Position numbers and translations under genes: made by a program
NCBI GenBank assembly: GCA_017619675.1
Contig: JAFZRX010000016.1
Location: 27,656-91,655 of the forward strand
Source: Bacteroidales bacterium
GTDB taxonomy: Bacteria > Bacteroidota > Bacteroidia > Bacteroidales > UBA932
Direction: 5' to 3'
DNA length: 64,000 nt
Shown: positions 14,914 through 23,641 of the stretch, in pieces
Numbering within the stretch: position 1 is the first letter of the stretch
Layout of the letters: each line of letters starts with the position of its first letter
The notes under the pieces: model-generated
What the model saw: only the letters and a program-made list of their open reading frames with translations
Told to the model about the DNA's origin: nothing
Databases searched by the model: none

Positions 14914-17900
14914 ATGAATGACAAGAAGTTTACTCTGTGGAACAGGATTACGGCGCTGCTGGTCTTTGCCGTTTCCGCATTCACATACCTTTCTACGATA
15001 GAGCCTTCCGCCCCCTATTGGGACTGCGGAGAATTTATAGCGTCGTCATATAAACTGGAAGTGGGACATCCTCCGGGAAACCCTGTGTTCCAGCTGTTTG
15101 CAAGGTTCTTCACCATGTTCTCGGACGGCGCCCACGCCGCCATCATGGTCAACGCCATGAGCGCGCTGTGCTCGGCGCTCACCATCTTCTTCCTGTACCT
15201 TACCATCGTCTTCCTGGTGAAGAGGATGATCCGCAGGGGCGATGACGGGGAATACGGCATCGGCAGCGCCATAGCCATATTCGGCAGCGGCGCGGTGGGA
15301 GCGCTGGCTTACTGCTTCTCCGACACCTTCTGGTTCTCCGCTGTGGAGGGAGAGGTATACGCAATGTCGTCGCTTTTCACCGCAATGGTGTTCTGGGCAA
15401 TGACAAAGTGGTATGAGCAGGCTGACAGGCCGCATTCCAACCGCTGGATAGTGCTCATAGCCTTCATGATGGGCCTTTCCATAGGAATCCACCTCCTGAA
15501 TCTGCTGGCAATCCCGGCAATAGTGTTCCTTTACTATTACAGGAAGAAGGAGGACGGCAAATATACCTGGTGGGAACTGATAAAGATAATGCTGGTTTCA
15601 GTGGTGATACTGGCCGTCATCCTGTTCCTGATAGTGCCATACCTTCCCAAACTGGCGGCATACGCGGACCTGCTGTTCGTGAACGTGTTCGGGCTTCCGT
15701 ACAACAGCGGCGCGGCGTTCTTCATCGTGGCGCTCCTGGTCCTCTGTTTCTGGGGCCTCTTCCGCACCCTCAAGAAGGACAAGGTGTTCTGGAACACGGC
15801 CCTGCTGTGCCTCACCACCATCATTGTGGGATTCTCGCTGTTCAGCATATGTATCATCCGCTCTTCCGTGAAGACCCCTACCAACGAGTACCAGCCTGAC
15901 AACGCCTTCACCCTGGTAAGGTATCTCTCACGCGAGCAGTACGGCAGCAACCCTCTCATCTACGGAGAGTACTTCGACGCCCCGTATGAGATTGACTCCA
16001 AGGATTACTGGGCACCCCTTAACGGCAAATATGTCAAGAGCGAGGGCCCGCTTTCACCTATTTACAAGCCGGAAGGCAAGATGCTTTTCCCAAGGATGTG
16101 GAGCGCATCCAGCGGAGGTTCCCAGTATGAGGACTTCTACGAGGGATACATGAAGGGAACCGGACGCAAGATTGCCGGGGCTGACCACAAGAAGCCGACA
16201 ATGGCCGCCAACCTGGCGTATTTCTTCGACTACCAGCTGAACTGGATGTACTGGAGATACTTCTTCTGGAACTTCGCAGGCCGCCAGAACGATATCCACA
16301 GCCCCGTACCAGGGGAGATCTTCCTTGGAAACTGGGAGAGCGGAATCAAGGCCATAGACAACCTCAGGCTCGGGGACCAGAGCGACGCTCCGGACGTCCT
16401 CAAGGACAACAAGGCAAAGAACCATTACTACATGCTTCCTTTCCTGCTGGGCCTGCTGGGACTTTTCTTCCAGTTCGGCAAGGACAAGAGAGGCTGCTGG
16501 CTGGTGTTCCTGATGTTCTTCATGACGGGAATAGCCGTGGTGATCTATCTGAACCAGCCGCCGTTCCAGGTGCGTGAGAGGGATTACGCGTACGCCGGAT
16601 CGTTCTATTCATTCTGCATGTGGATAGGCCTTGCCGTGGCCGCGCTGTATTCCTGGATTAACGATGCGCTCAAGGGCAAGGGCAGCGTGCCCGTGGCCGC
16701 CGTGGTTACGGCCGCGTGCCTTTTCGTTCCTTTCCAGATGGCCGCCCAGAACTGGGACGACCACGACCGCAGCAACCGCCGCACCGCAGTGGAAATGGCT
16801 TACAATTACCTGAATTCAGTTGGCCCCAACGGCATCCTTATAACCCACGGAGACAACGATACCTTCCCCCTGTGGTATGCGCAGGAGGTGGAGGACATAC
16901 GCACGGACGTGCGTATCTGCAACACCTCCCTGCTGGGCACGGACTGGCATATAGACCAGATGAAGTATGCCGTGAACAAGTCCGCCCCGCTCAAGCTCAG
17001 CATCCCGCCGGAGCAGCTGCTGTACGGAACCAACGAATACGTATACCTGTACGACACCCGTGACCAGGTGATAGACATAAGGGACGTGATGACCGTGTTC
17101 CGCCATCCGGACGCCAAGCTCACAATGCAGGGCGGCGCCAAGGTGGACTACATAATGTCCCGCAAGATAGCCGTGCCGGTGAACAAGGAGAACGTCCTGA
17201 AATACGGCATCCTTTCAGACCTGTTCGAGGATGTTATTCCGGAGTATATAGTCCTGGAGATCCCGGAGGGCAAGGATTACATCACCAAGCCGGAACTGTT
17301 CCTGCTTGACCTGCTTTCCAACTATGAATGGGACAGGCCCATCAACATGCTCAACATGGGAGGCGACCTGAACATCGGAGTCAAGGACTACCTCATGTAT
17401 GACGGTTATTCGTACAGGTTCACCCCTATCAAGACCGGCGCGTCCTCCACGAACGTGGGGCTGGTGGATCCCGAATACCTGTACAATATGCTCACCAAGA
17501 CGTACAAGTTTGACGCCGTGTCAAGGGGAGACTATTTCATAGATTACCAGAACCTTTATACGCACCTTGGCGTAATGTCCATTCCAAACCTGTTCTCCAC
17601 CTGCGCCAATTTCTACATTAAACTGGGTCAGGAAGACAGGGCCAAGAAACTCCTTGACAAGTGCCGCGACGTGATGCGCTATTATCCGATAGAGGGCATC
17701 CCGATAGGACTTTCAGGCGTGGACATTTCCACAATTGCCATAGTTGAGGATTACCTGAGGATGGGATGCGAGCAGGAAGGCGTCACCCTTGCCAGGGACT
17801 ATATGGACCAGCTTCTGGACGCCTGCGCGTTCTACCTGGAGTTCTACAAGTATGCCGAGAGCAGCTTTGACCAGTGCACCAATTTCCTCTATTACTTTGC

Positions 17901-18006
17901 CAACAGGCTCCGCAACAACGGCCAGGAGGAACTGGCCCAGGAGGCGGAATCCCGGCTTGAGGCGATGATAAACGAGATGGGTGCTTCTATAGAGCCTGCG
18001 GATTAG
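14914..18006 (+). CDS. DUF2723 (TMEM260-like) multi-pass membrane protein, probable glycosyltransferase
   Basis: 1030 residues. The N-terminal half has many membrane helices and the DUF2723 hallmark SAPYWDCGEFIASSYKLEVG (31-50) followed by HPPGNP. The acidic D/E pair after the first helix recalls GT-C type glycosyltransferases, and the human relative TMEM260 is an O-mannosyltransferase. A soluble part from about 600 to 1030 includes TPR-like helices near the end (RAKKLLDKCRDVMRYYPIEG). In Bacteroidota it may act in glycosylation of exported proteins; that is inference. Its TAG stop overlaps the convergent methyltransferase stop by four bases. Confidence 0.85.
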   Translation: MNDKKFTLWNRITALLVFAVSAFTYLSTIEPSAPYWDCGEFIASSYKLEVGHPPGNPVFQLFARFFTMFSDGAHAAIMVNAMSALCSALTIFFLYLTIVFLVKRMIRRGDDGEYGIGSAIAIFGSGAVGALAYCFSDTFWFSAVEGEVYAMSSLFTAMVFWAMTKWYEQADRPHSNRWIVLIAFMMGLSIGIHLLNLLAIPAIVFLYYYRKKEDGKYTWWELIKIMLVSVVILAVILFLIVPYLPKLAAYADLLFVNVFGLPYNSGAAFFIVALLVLCFWGLFRTLKKDKVFWNTALLCLTTIIVGFSLFSICIIRSSVKTPTNEYQPDNAFTLVRYLSREQYGSNPLIYGEYFDAPYEIDSKDYWAPLNGKYVKSEGPLSPIYKPEGKMLFPRMWSASSGGSQYEDFYEGYMKGTGRKIAGADHKKPTMAANLAYFFDYQLNWMYWRYFFWNFAGRQNDIHSPVPGEIFLGNWESGIKAIDNLRLGDQSDAPDVLKDNKAKNHYYMLPFLLGLLGLFFQFGKDKRGCWLVFLMFFMTGIAVVIYLNQPPFQVRERDYAYAGSFYSFCMWIGLAVAALYSWINDALKGKGSVPVAAVVTAACLFVPFQMAAQNWDDHDRSNRRTAVEMAYNYLNSVGPNGILITHGDNDTFPLWYAQEVEDIRTDVRICNTSLLGTDWHIDQMKYAVNKSAPLKLSIPPEQLLYGTNEYVYLYDTRDQVIDIRDVMTVFRHPDAKLTMQGGAKVDYIMSRKIAVPVNKENVLKYGILSDLFEDVIPEYIVLEIPEGKDYITKPELFLLDLLSNYEWDRPINMLNMGGDLNIGVKDYLMYDGYSYRFTPIKTGASSTNVGLVDPEYLYNMLTKTYKFDAVSRGDYFIDYQNLYTHLGVMSIPNLFSTCANFYIKLGQEDRAKKLLDKCRDVMRYYPIEGIPIGLSGVDISTIAIVEDYLRMGCEQEGVTLARDYMDQLLDACAFYLEFYKYAESSFDQCTNFLYYFANRLRNNGQEELAQEAESRLEAMINEMGASIEPAD

Positions 18007-18920
18007 CGCTTTACGCGCACATAGATACTGAGCGGGAGGGCTTTGCCGAAGCGGTCACGCAAGGCGAGCTCCCCGCTTTCCATTTCCCCGACTGCCCCTC
18101 CGAACGCTTCGCGTACGGTTGTCTCTCCCAGCAGGGGGGAGTATCCGTTGGAATAGAGGTTCAGCACCATGAAGGAGTTCTGCGGCTCAAGGATCTGTGA
18201 GACGCATCGGAGCATGTCAAAGAGGCATTCGTCCAGTTTCCATTTTTCACCGTCGGGGCCGTGTCCGTATGCGGGAGGGTCCAGGATTATGCCGTGGTAC
18301 CTGTTGCCGCGCTTCGCCTCCCTGCGGGCGAACTTGAGGGCGTCCTCCACCACCCAGCGTATGTCGCAGAGGCCGCTGCGCTCCATGTTGGCCTTGGCCC
18401 AGGTCACCACCTGACGGACGGAGTCCAGGTGGGTGACGTCGGCCCCGGCCGCCCTGGCCGCCAGCGAGGCCGCCCCGGTGTACGCGAACAGGTTGAGCAC
18501 CTTGGGCGCCGTGCCTTTGGGAAGGGCGCCGGAGAGTTCACGGACGCCGGAGTAGATATAGTCCCAGTTGGGTGCCTGCTCCGGGAATACGCCCACGTGC
18601 TTGAACGCCGTGAGGCCGAGCCTGAGGTTGAAACGCGGCCCTGAGGGGTTGTTGTACGTCACGTACCATTGGTCCTCCGTCTTCTTGAGGCGCTCCCAGG
18701 TGCCGCTGTCTTCCTTGCCGGCCTTGCCGAACCCGGCGCCCGGCTTGAAGCGCGTGTGGGCCATGGCCTCCCACTGCTCCGCAGGGAGGCTGGGGGCCCA
18801 CAAGGCCTTGGGCTCCGGGCGGATGAGGATGTATTTCCCAAAGCGTTCAAGCTTCAGCCCGCCTCCGCTGTCCAGGAGTTCGTAGTCTTTCCAAAAATCT
18901 GAAGGATATTGTATTGCCAT
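18003..18920 (-). CDS. Class I SAM-dependent methyltransferase, RlmI/RlmK-like
   Basis: 305 residues. VLNLFAYTGAASLAARAAGA (SAM site) and HGIILDPPAYGHGP (catalytic DPP motif) are seen, with the N-terminal region (FWKDYELLDSGGGLKLERFG) of the 23S rRNA methyltransferase RlmI/RlmK group. The exact rRNA base is uncertain. The ATG at 18920 is chosen because a TATCTTTG box ends 6 bases before it; the upstream ATG at 18929 falls inside that box. Confidence 0.85.
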   Translation of the reverse strand: MAIQYPSDFWKDYELLDSGGGLKLERFGKYILIRPEPKALWAPSLPAEQWEAMAHTRFKPGAGFGKAGKEDSGTWERLKKTEDQWYVTYNNPSGPRFNLRLGLTAFKHVGVFPEQAPNWDYIYSGVRELSGALPKGTAPKVLNLFAYTGAASLAARAAGADVTHLDSVRQVVTWAKANMERSGLCDIRWVVEDALKFARREAKRGNRYHGIILDPPAYGHGPDGEKWKLDECLFDMLRCVSQILEPQNSFMVLNLYSNGYSPLLGETTVREAFGGAVGEMESGELALRDRFGKALPLSIYVRVKR

Positions 18921-18926
18921 ACAATA

Positions 18927-18934
18927 CAAAGATA
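18927..18934 (-). promoter_or_regulatory. TATCTTTG -7 box for the methyltransferase gene
   Basis: CAAAGATA on plus reads TATCTTTG on minus. Six bases lie between it and the ATG at 18920, which points to a leaderless mRNA. It lies 13 bp from the pgk -7 box on the other strand. Confidence 0.65.
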
Positions 18935-18947
18935 TTAGTTTTTTTAG

Positions 18948-18955
18948 TAAATTTG
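18948..18955 (+). promoter_or_regulatory. TAAATTTG -7 box for pgk
   Basis: Matches TAnnTTTG, 32 bases before the pgk ATG. No TTTG is seen at -33. Confidence 0.55.
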
Positions 18956-18987
18956 TAGACTTGAAATAATCTTAACACTTTATACAA

Positions 18988-20241
18988 ATGCAAAAGTACA
19001 TCGATTCTTATGACTTCGCCGGCAAAAAGGCCATAGTCCGCGTTGATTTCAACGTTCCCCTTGACGAGAATTTCAAAATCACTGACGACACCCGTATCAG
19101 GGCCGCCATCCCCACCCTCAAGAAAGTCCTTCAGGAAGGCGGATCAGTTATCATAATGTCCCACCTTGGACGTCCTAAGGGAGTTAACCCCAAGTTCTCC
19201 CTCAAGCATATAGTTGACCACGTATCCGAGAAACTCGGCGTTCCCGTACAGTTCGCAGAGGACTGCCAGAAGGCTGACGAGCAGGCTGCCGCCCTCAAGC
19301 CGGGCGAGGCCCTGCTCCTTGAGAACCTCCGCTTCTATGCAGAGGAGGAAGGCAAGCCCCGCGGACTCGCTGAGGATGCTTCCGACGAGGAGAAGAAGGC
19401 CGCCAAGGCTGCCGTAAAGGAAAGCCAGAAGGCATTCGTGAAGAAACTCGCTTCCTACGCTGACTGCTACATCAACGACGCGTTCGGAACAGCCCACAGG
19501 GCTCACGCTTCCACCGCCCTCATCGCAAAGTACTTCCCTGAGGACAAGATGTTCGGCTACCTGATGGAAGGCGAGATCAAGGCCATCGACAACGTGCTCC
19601 ACAACGCACAGAAGCCTCTCACCGCAATCATCGGCGGAGCAAAGGTTTCTTCCAAGCTCGCAGTTCTCAAGAACCTCCTCGGCAAGGTTGACAACCTTAT
19701 CATCGGAGGCGGAATGGGCTACACCTTCATCAAGGCCCAGGGCGGAAAGATCGGTCTTTCCCTGCACGAGGACGAGCTCATGCCGGATGCGCTCGCAATC
19801 CTTGAGGAGGCAAAGGCAAAGGGCGTGAACGTTTACATTTCCGACCAGGCTGTCTGCACACAGGAGTTCTCCAACGACGCAGTTACAAAACTCTTCCCTG
19901 CAAACGAGATTCCTGAGGATTGGGAAGGCGTTGACGCCGGCCCCGAGACCCTCAAAGTTTGGGAGAAGGTTATCGCTGATTCCAAGACCATCCTCTGGAA
20001 CGGTCCTGTAGGTGTATTCGAGATTCCTGCATTCGCAAAGGGAACCCTCCGCATAGCAGAGCTCCTTGCAAAGGCTACCGAGAACGGCGCATACACCCTT
20101 GTAGGCGGTGGTGACTCCGTTGCAGCCGTTACCCAGATGGGTTATGCAAAGAAGGTAAGTTACGTATCTACCGGCGGCGGCGCCATGCTCGAGGCTATCG
20201 AGGGCAAGGACCTCCCTGGAATCGCAGCTATCCGCGAGTAG
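18988..20241 (+). CDS. pgk: Phosphoglycerate kinase
   Basis: 417 residues, the normal length. It makes ATP and 3-phosphoglycerate from 1,3-bisphosphoglycerate in glycolysis. Seen are [14 protein letters not shown] (13-26), [40 protein letters not shown] and the C-terminal GGGDSVAAV. Codons are notably biased to CTC, AAG and GCA compared with neighbours, as expected of a highly expressed gene. lgt follows after one base. Confidence 0.98.
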   Translation: MQKYIDSYDFAGKKAIVRVDFNVPLDENFKITDDTRIRAAIPTLKKVLQEGGSVIIMSHLGRPKGVNPKFSLKHIVDHVSEKLGVPVQFAEDCQKADEQAAALKPGEALLLENLRFYAEEEGKPRGLAEDASDEEKKAAKAAVKESQKAFVKKLASYADCYINDAFGTAHRAHASTALIAKYFPEDKMFGYLMEGEIKAIDNVLHNAQKPLTAIIGGAKVSSKLAVLKNLLGKVDNLIIGGGMGYTFIKAQGGKIGLSLHEDELMPDALAILEEAKAKGVNVYISDQAVCTQEFSNDAVTKLFPANEIPEDWEGVDAGPETLKVWEKVIADSKTILWNGPVGVFEIPAFAKGTLRIAELLAKATENGAYTLVGGGDSVAAVTQMGYAKKVSYVSTGGGAMLEAIEGKDLPGIAAIRE

Positions 20242-20242
20242 T

Positions 20243-21079
20243 ATGACCGGTATCCTGGCAGTTCACTGGCATGTAGACCCCATCCTGTTCCAGGTGGGGC
20301 CTCTGCAGGTCAGGTGGTATTCCCTCCTGTTCATCTCCGGATTCATCCTGGGCTGGTTCATCTTCAAGCACTATTGCCGCAGAGAGAAGTTATCCGAAGA
20401 CATACTGGACCCGCTCCTGTACACGTTGCTTATAGCAACCATAGTGGGAGCGCGCCTGGGGCACTGCCTTTTTTACCAGCCGGATTATTACCTGGGTTCC
20501 TGGAAGGGGTTCTGGGAGATATTCATGCCGTGGAAAGGCGGCCTTGCCAGTCACGGAGGGGCCATTGCCATCATCCTGGCAATGTGGTGGTTCGCAAACA
20601 AGTACGGGAAAAAGCACGGCTTTGACCTGCTGTGGCTCCTGGACCACCTGTGCATTACCGTGGCCTTCGCGGGATGCTTCATCAGGCTTGGAAATCTCTT
20701 CAATTCCGAAATCTACGGAGACGTGACATCCCTTCCATGGGGATTCATCTTCGAGAACAGGGGAGAGACCCTTCCCAAGCACCCCACCCAGTTATACGAG
20801 GCCCTCAGTTACCTTATCCTGGGCCTTGTGATGTGGCGCCTGTACAAGAAGAAACTGGACACGCTTCCAAGGGGTTTCTTCTTCGGGCTCTTCCTAGTGG
20901 GATGCTTTGGAATGAGATTCCTGATAGAGTTCATCAAGGAGCCGCAGGTTGGATTCGAGGAGACCATGGCCCTGAATATGGGACAGCTCCTGTCGCTGCC
21001 GTTCATAATCCTTGGAATAGCGGTGCTTATCTACGCTTACAAGAAGAAAAAGCCCGCTTACGCAACCAAAGAAAAATAA
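20243..21079 (+). CDS. lgt: Prolipoprotein diacylglyceryl transferase
   Basis: 278 residues, about seven membrane helices. It attaches diacylglycerol to the lipobox cysteine of prolipoproteins. Family motifs are GARLGHCLFYQPDYY, SHGGAIAIILAMWW and the Lgt signature IRLGNLFNSEIYGDVT, plus FFFGLFLVGCFGMRFLIEFIKEPQ split by the last helix. It starts one base after pgk. A strong hairpin follows the stop. Confidence 0.96.
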   Translation: MTGILAVHWHVDPILFQVGPLQVRWYSLLFISGFILGWFIFKHYCRREKLSEDILDPLLYTLLIATIVGARLGHCLFYQPDYYLGSWKGFWEIFMPWKGGLASHGGAIAIILAMWWFANKYGKKHGFDLLWLLDHLCITVAFAGCFIRLGNLFNSEIYGDVTSLPWGFIFENRGETLPKHPTQLYEALSYLILGLVMWRLYKKKLDTLPRGFFFGLFLVGCFGMRFLIEFIKEPQVGFEETMALNMGQLLSLPFIILGIAVLIYAYKKKKPAYATKEK

Positions 21080-21082
21080 ATT

Positions 21083-21111
21083 ATGAAGGCCGGTTTTTTA
21101 CCGGCCTTCAT
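21083..21111 (+). terminator. Hairpin after lgt, probable terminator
   Basis: A 12-bp perfect stem (ATGAAGGCCGGT / ACCGGCCTTCAT) with a TTTTT loop starts 4 bases after the lgt stop. No T-run follows, so it may instead stabilise the 3' end. Confidence 0.65.
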
Positions 21112-21160
21112 CAAACCGGATGGAATGTTTTTTGTTGCATTTTTCCGGTCTTAATATAGT

Positions 21161-22591
21161 ATGATCAGAATGAAGAGGTTAGTTAGCTTAACTCTTGCCA
21201 CAATTCTCACAATACCTGTCTCAGCCCAGATCGCCAATCCGGAAACGGCTCCCGCACCGGTGGTCCTGACCCTTGACGACGCCATTGTCATCGCATTGAG
21301 CGAGAATATTTCCGTCAAGGTGGCGGACAAGGAGATAACCCGTTCACAGTATGCCCTCAAGGGTACTTACGCGTCCCTGTTCCCGCAGGTTGACGGAAGC
21401 GGTTCGTACCAGAGGACCATCAAGAAACAGGTCATGTACATGGACTTTGACATGGGTTCCATGTTCGGCGGCGATTCTTCCGAAGAGGGAGGCGCCGGGA
21501 GCCAGTCATCGTCACAGGGTAGCGGAGGATCCGGCGGCGGTATTGAGGTTGGACGCTGGAACACGTTCTCCACGGGAATCCAGGCGGCCATGCCGCTGGT
21601 GAACGCCCAGTTGTGGAAGAACATAAAGATATCAGGCGAGGACGTGGAACTGGCAGTGGAGAAGGCCAGGGCGTCGCGCCTTGACATGATAACCCAGGTG
21701 AAGCAGGCGTTCTACGCCGTGCAATTGGCAAAGGAGGCTTACAAAGTTTACGAAGAGGTTTACGACAACGCCGTCGAGAATTTCCGCCAGACGGAGATGC
21801 GGTACAACGCCCAGAAGGCGTCGGAACTGGATTACACGCGCGCAAAGGTCGCGGTTGCCAACGCAATCCCCAATCTCTATGACGCGGAGAACAACATAGA
21901 CATGACCCTGTGGCAGCTCAAGGCCGTCATGGGAATAGACCTGGATATGGATATTGACGTTTTCGGTGAACTCCAGGACAACGCGGCGCTGATGTTCCGC
22001 GACATACACGAGAACGACGACTTCTCACTTGAGAACAACAGCACCATGAAGCAGCTGGAGATCCAGGCGGAGCAGCTTGCGGACGCAATAAAGATGCAGC
22101 AGTATGCGGCCCTGCCAACCCTCTCGCTGGCATTCGCATACAGCGTGAACGCCATGACCAACGATTTCAACTTCAGGGAGTACCGCTGGTCCCCTTACTC
22201 ATACGTGGGACTCAGCCTTTCCATCCCTATCTTCGCCGGAGGCCGCAGGCACAACGCCGTAAAGCAGTCAAAGGTTCAGTACGAGCAGCTCCAGCTCCAG
22301 GCCCTGAATACGGAAAGGCAGCTCAAGATAGCCATCCGCCAGTACCTGAACCAGATGGAGACCAGCATGAAGTCATACGAAGCCGCAAAGGAGGCTGAGG
22401 AGGCCGCGCGCAAGGCTTACGGCATTGCCACCCAGTCATTCAACCTGGGACGCAGCACCCTCACGGACCTGAACGACGCGCAGCTGGCCCTCACCCAGGC
22501 CAGCCTTGGCGTCTCCCAGGCCGTTTACAGTTTCGTGCTGGCAAAGGCGTCCCTGGAACAGACGCTTGGTAAAGATTTTTCAGAGGAATAA
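21161..22591 (+). CDS. TolC family outer membrane efflux protein
   Basis: 476 residues. A signal peptide (about 1-22) is followed by two outer-membrane-efflux repeats: LTLDDAIVIALSENISVKVA opens the first, and LGRSTLTDLNDAQLALTQAS lies in the second. It forms the outer membrane duct of the RND pump encoded by the next two genes. An ATG at 21170 is an alternative start. A low-complexity Gly/Ser stretch at about 103-130 lies in the first strand-loop region and is not typical. No TAnnTTTG box was found upstream. Confidence 0.92.
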   Translation: MIRMKRLVSLTLATILTIPVSAQIANPETAPAPVVLTLDDAIVIALSENISVKVADKEITRSQYALKGTYASLFPQVDGSGSYQRTIKKQVMYMDFDMGSMFGGDSSEEGGAGSQSSSQGSGGSGGGIEVGRWNTFSTGIQAAMPLVNAQLWKNIKISGEDVELAVEKARASRLDMITQVKQAFYAVQLAKEAYKVYEEVYDNAVENFRQTEMRYNAQKASELDYTRAKVAVANAIPNLYDAENNIDMTLWQLKAVMGIDLDMDIDVFGELQDNAALMFRDIHENDDFSLENNSTMKQLEIQAEQLADAIKMQQYAALPTLSLAFAYSVNAMTNDFNFREYRWSPYSYVGLSLSIPIFAGGRRHNAVKQSKVQYEQLQLQALNTERQLKIAIRQYLNQMETSMKSYEAAKEAEEAARKAYGIATQSFNLGRSTLTDLNDAQLALTQASLGVSQAVYSFVLAKASLEQTLGKDFSEE

Positions 22592-22606
22592 AAAAGAACG
22601 ACATAT

Positions 22607-23638
22607 ATGAAAAGAGCATTGATGTTATTTGTTCCGGCGGCCCTGGCGGTCATTGCCGTTTATGGCTGCGGCCAGAGGAAACCCGCCCAGGACCCAATGA
22701 TGATGATGGCCCAGGGAGACCAGATCCCCAAGGTTGAGACTTATACGGCCTCTTACAAGGATGTCCCGCAGGAAGACACCTATTCTTCCACCGTGCAGGC
22801 TTATGCGGTGAACAACGTGGTTCCGCAGAGCGGCAACAGGATCAAGAAAGTTTACGTGGAGGTTGGAGACTTCGTTGGCAAGGGACAGATCCTGGCGGAG
22901 ATGGACGCTTCCGGTCTCACCCAGTCAGCCCTCAAGCTGGCCAACGACTCCACTGAACTGGCGCGCCTGCGCGGCCTGTTCCAGGCCGGCGGCATCTCCC
23001 AGTCAGACTTCGAGGCCGTTGAACTCGCATACAAGGTTAGTAAGGCCTCATACGATAACCTCCTGGAGAACACCGTGCTCCGCGCCCCCATGGGCGGCGT
23101 GATCACCGCAAGGAACTATGACAGCGGGGACATGTACGCCATGGCATCGCCTATATATGTGGTCCAGCAGATCACTCCGGTAAAGATCCTGGTGGGCATT
23201 TCGGAGACGGATTACACCCGCGTGAAGAAGGGTGACGTGGTAGCCATCACCGCGGACGCCATCCCCGGCAGGACCTTCGAGGGCAAGGTGAACAGGCTCT
23301 ATCCAACCATAGACCCGGCGACGCATACCTTCACCGCGGAAATCCTTGTAACGAATGCTGACAGGGTGCTCCGTCCGGGAATGTACGCCCGCGTGACGGT
23401 GACCTTCGCCACCAACCACAGCATCGTGATCCCTGACAGCGCCGTAGTGAAGCAGCAGGGCTCAGGCCAGAGGTCAGTGTACCTGCTCCAGCCGGACAAC
23501 ACCGTGAAGAGCGTGGTAGTGACCCTGGGAAGGCATTTCGGCCAGGAATATGAGATCCTTGACGGACTCAAGGAAGGTGATATAGTAGTAACCAAGGGAC
23601 ATTCCGCCCTCAGGGACGGCTCGCAGGTAACATTGTAA
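22607..23638 (+). CDS. RND efflux periplasmic adaptor (membrane fusion protein), lipoprotein
   Basis: 343 residues. The signal ends in a lipobox VYGC (C21), so it is lipid-anchored. The barrel-sandwich/lipoyl halves are seen at KKVYVEVGDFVGKGQILAEM and NTVLRAPMGGVITARNYDSGD, with a very short hairpin between. A beta-barrel domain and ALRDGSQV near the C-terminus follow. It links the inner-membrane pump at 23642 to the TolC-like duct at 21161. Confidence 0.94.
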   Translation: MKRALMLFVPAALAVIAVYGCGQRKPAQDPMMMMAQGDQIPKVETYTASYKDVPQEDTYSSTVQAYAVNNVVPQSGNRIKKVYVEVGDFVGKGQILAEMDASGLTQSALKLANDSTELARLRGLFQAGGISQSDFEAVELAYKVSKASYDNLLENTVLRAPMGGVITARNYDSGDMYAMASPIYVVQQITPVKILVGISETDYTRVKKGDVVAITADAIPGRTFEGKVNRLYPTIDPATHTFTAEILVTNADRVLRPGMYARVTVTFATNHSIVIPDSAVVKQQGSGQRSVYLLQPDNTVKSVVVTLGRHFGQEYEILDGLKEGDIVVTKGHSALRDGSQVTL

Positions 23639-23641
23639 GGT

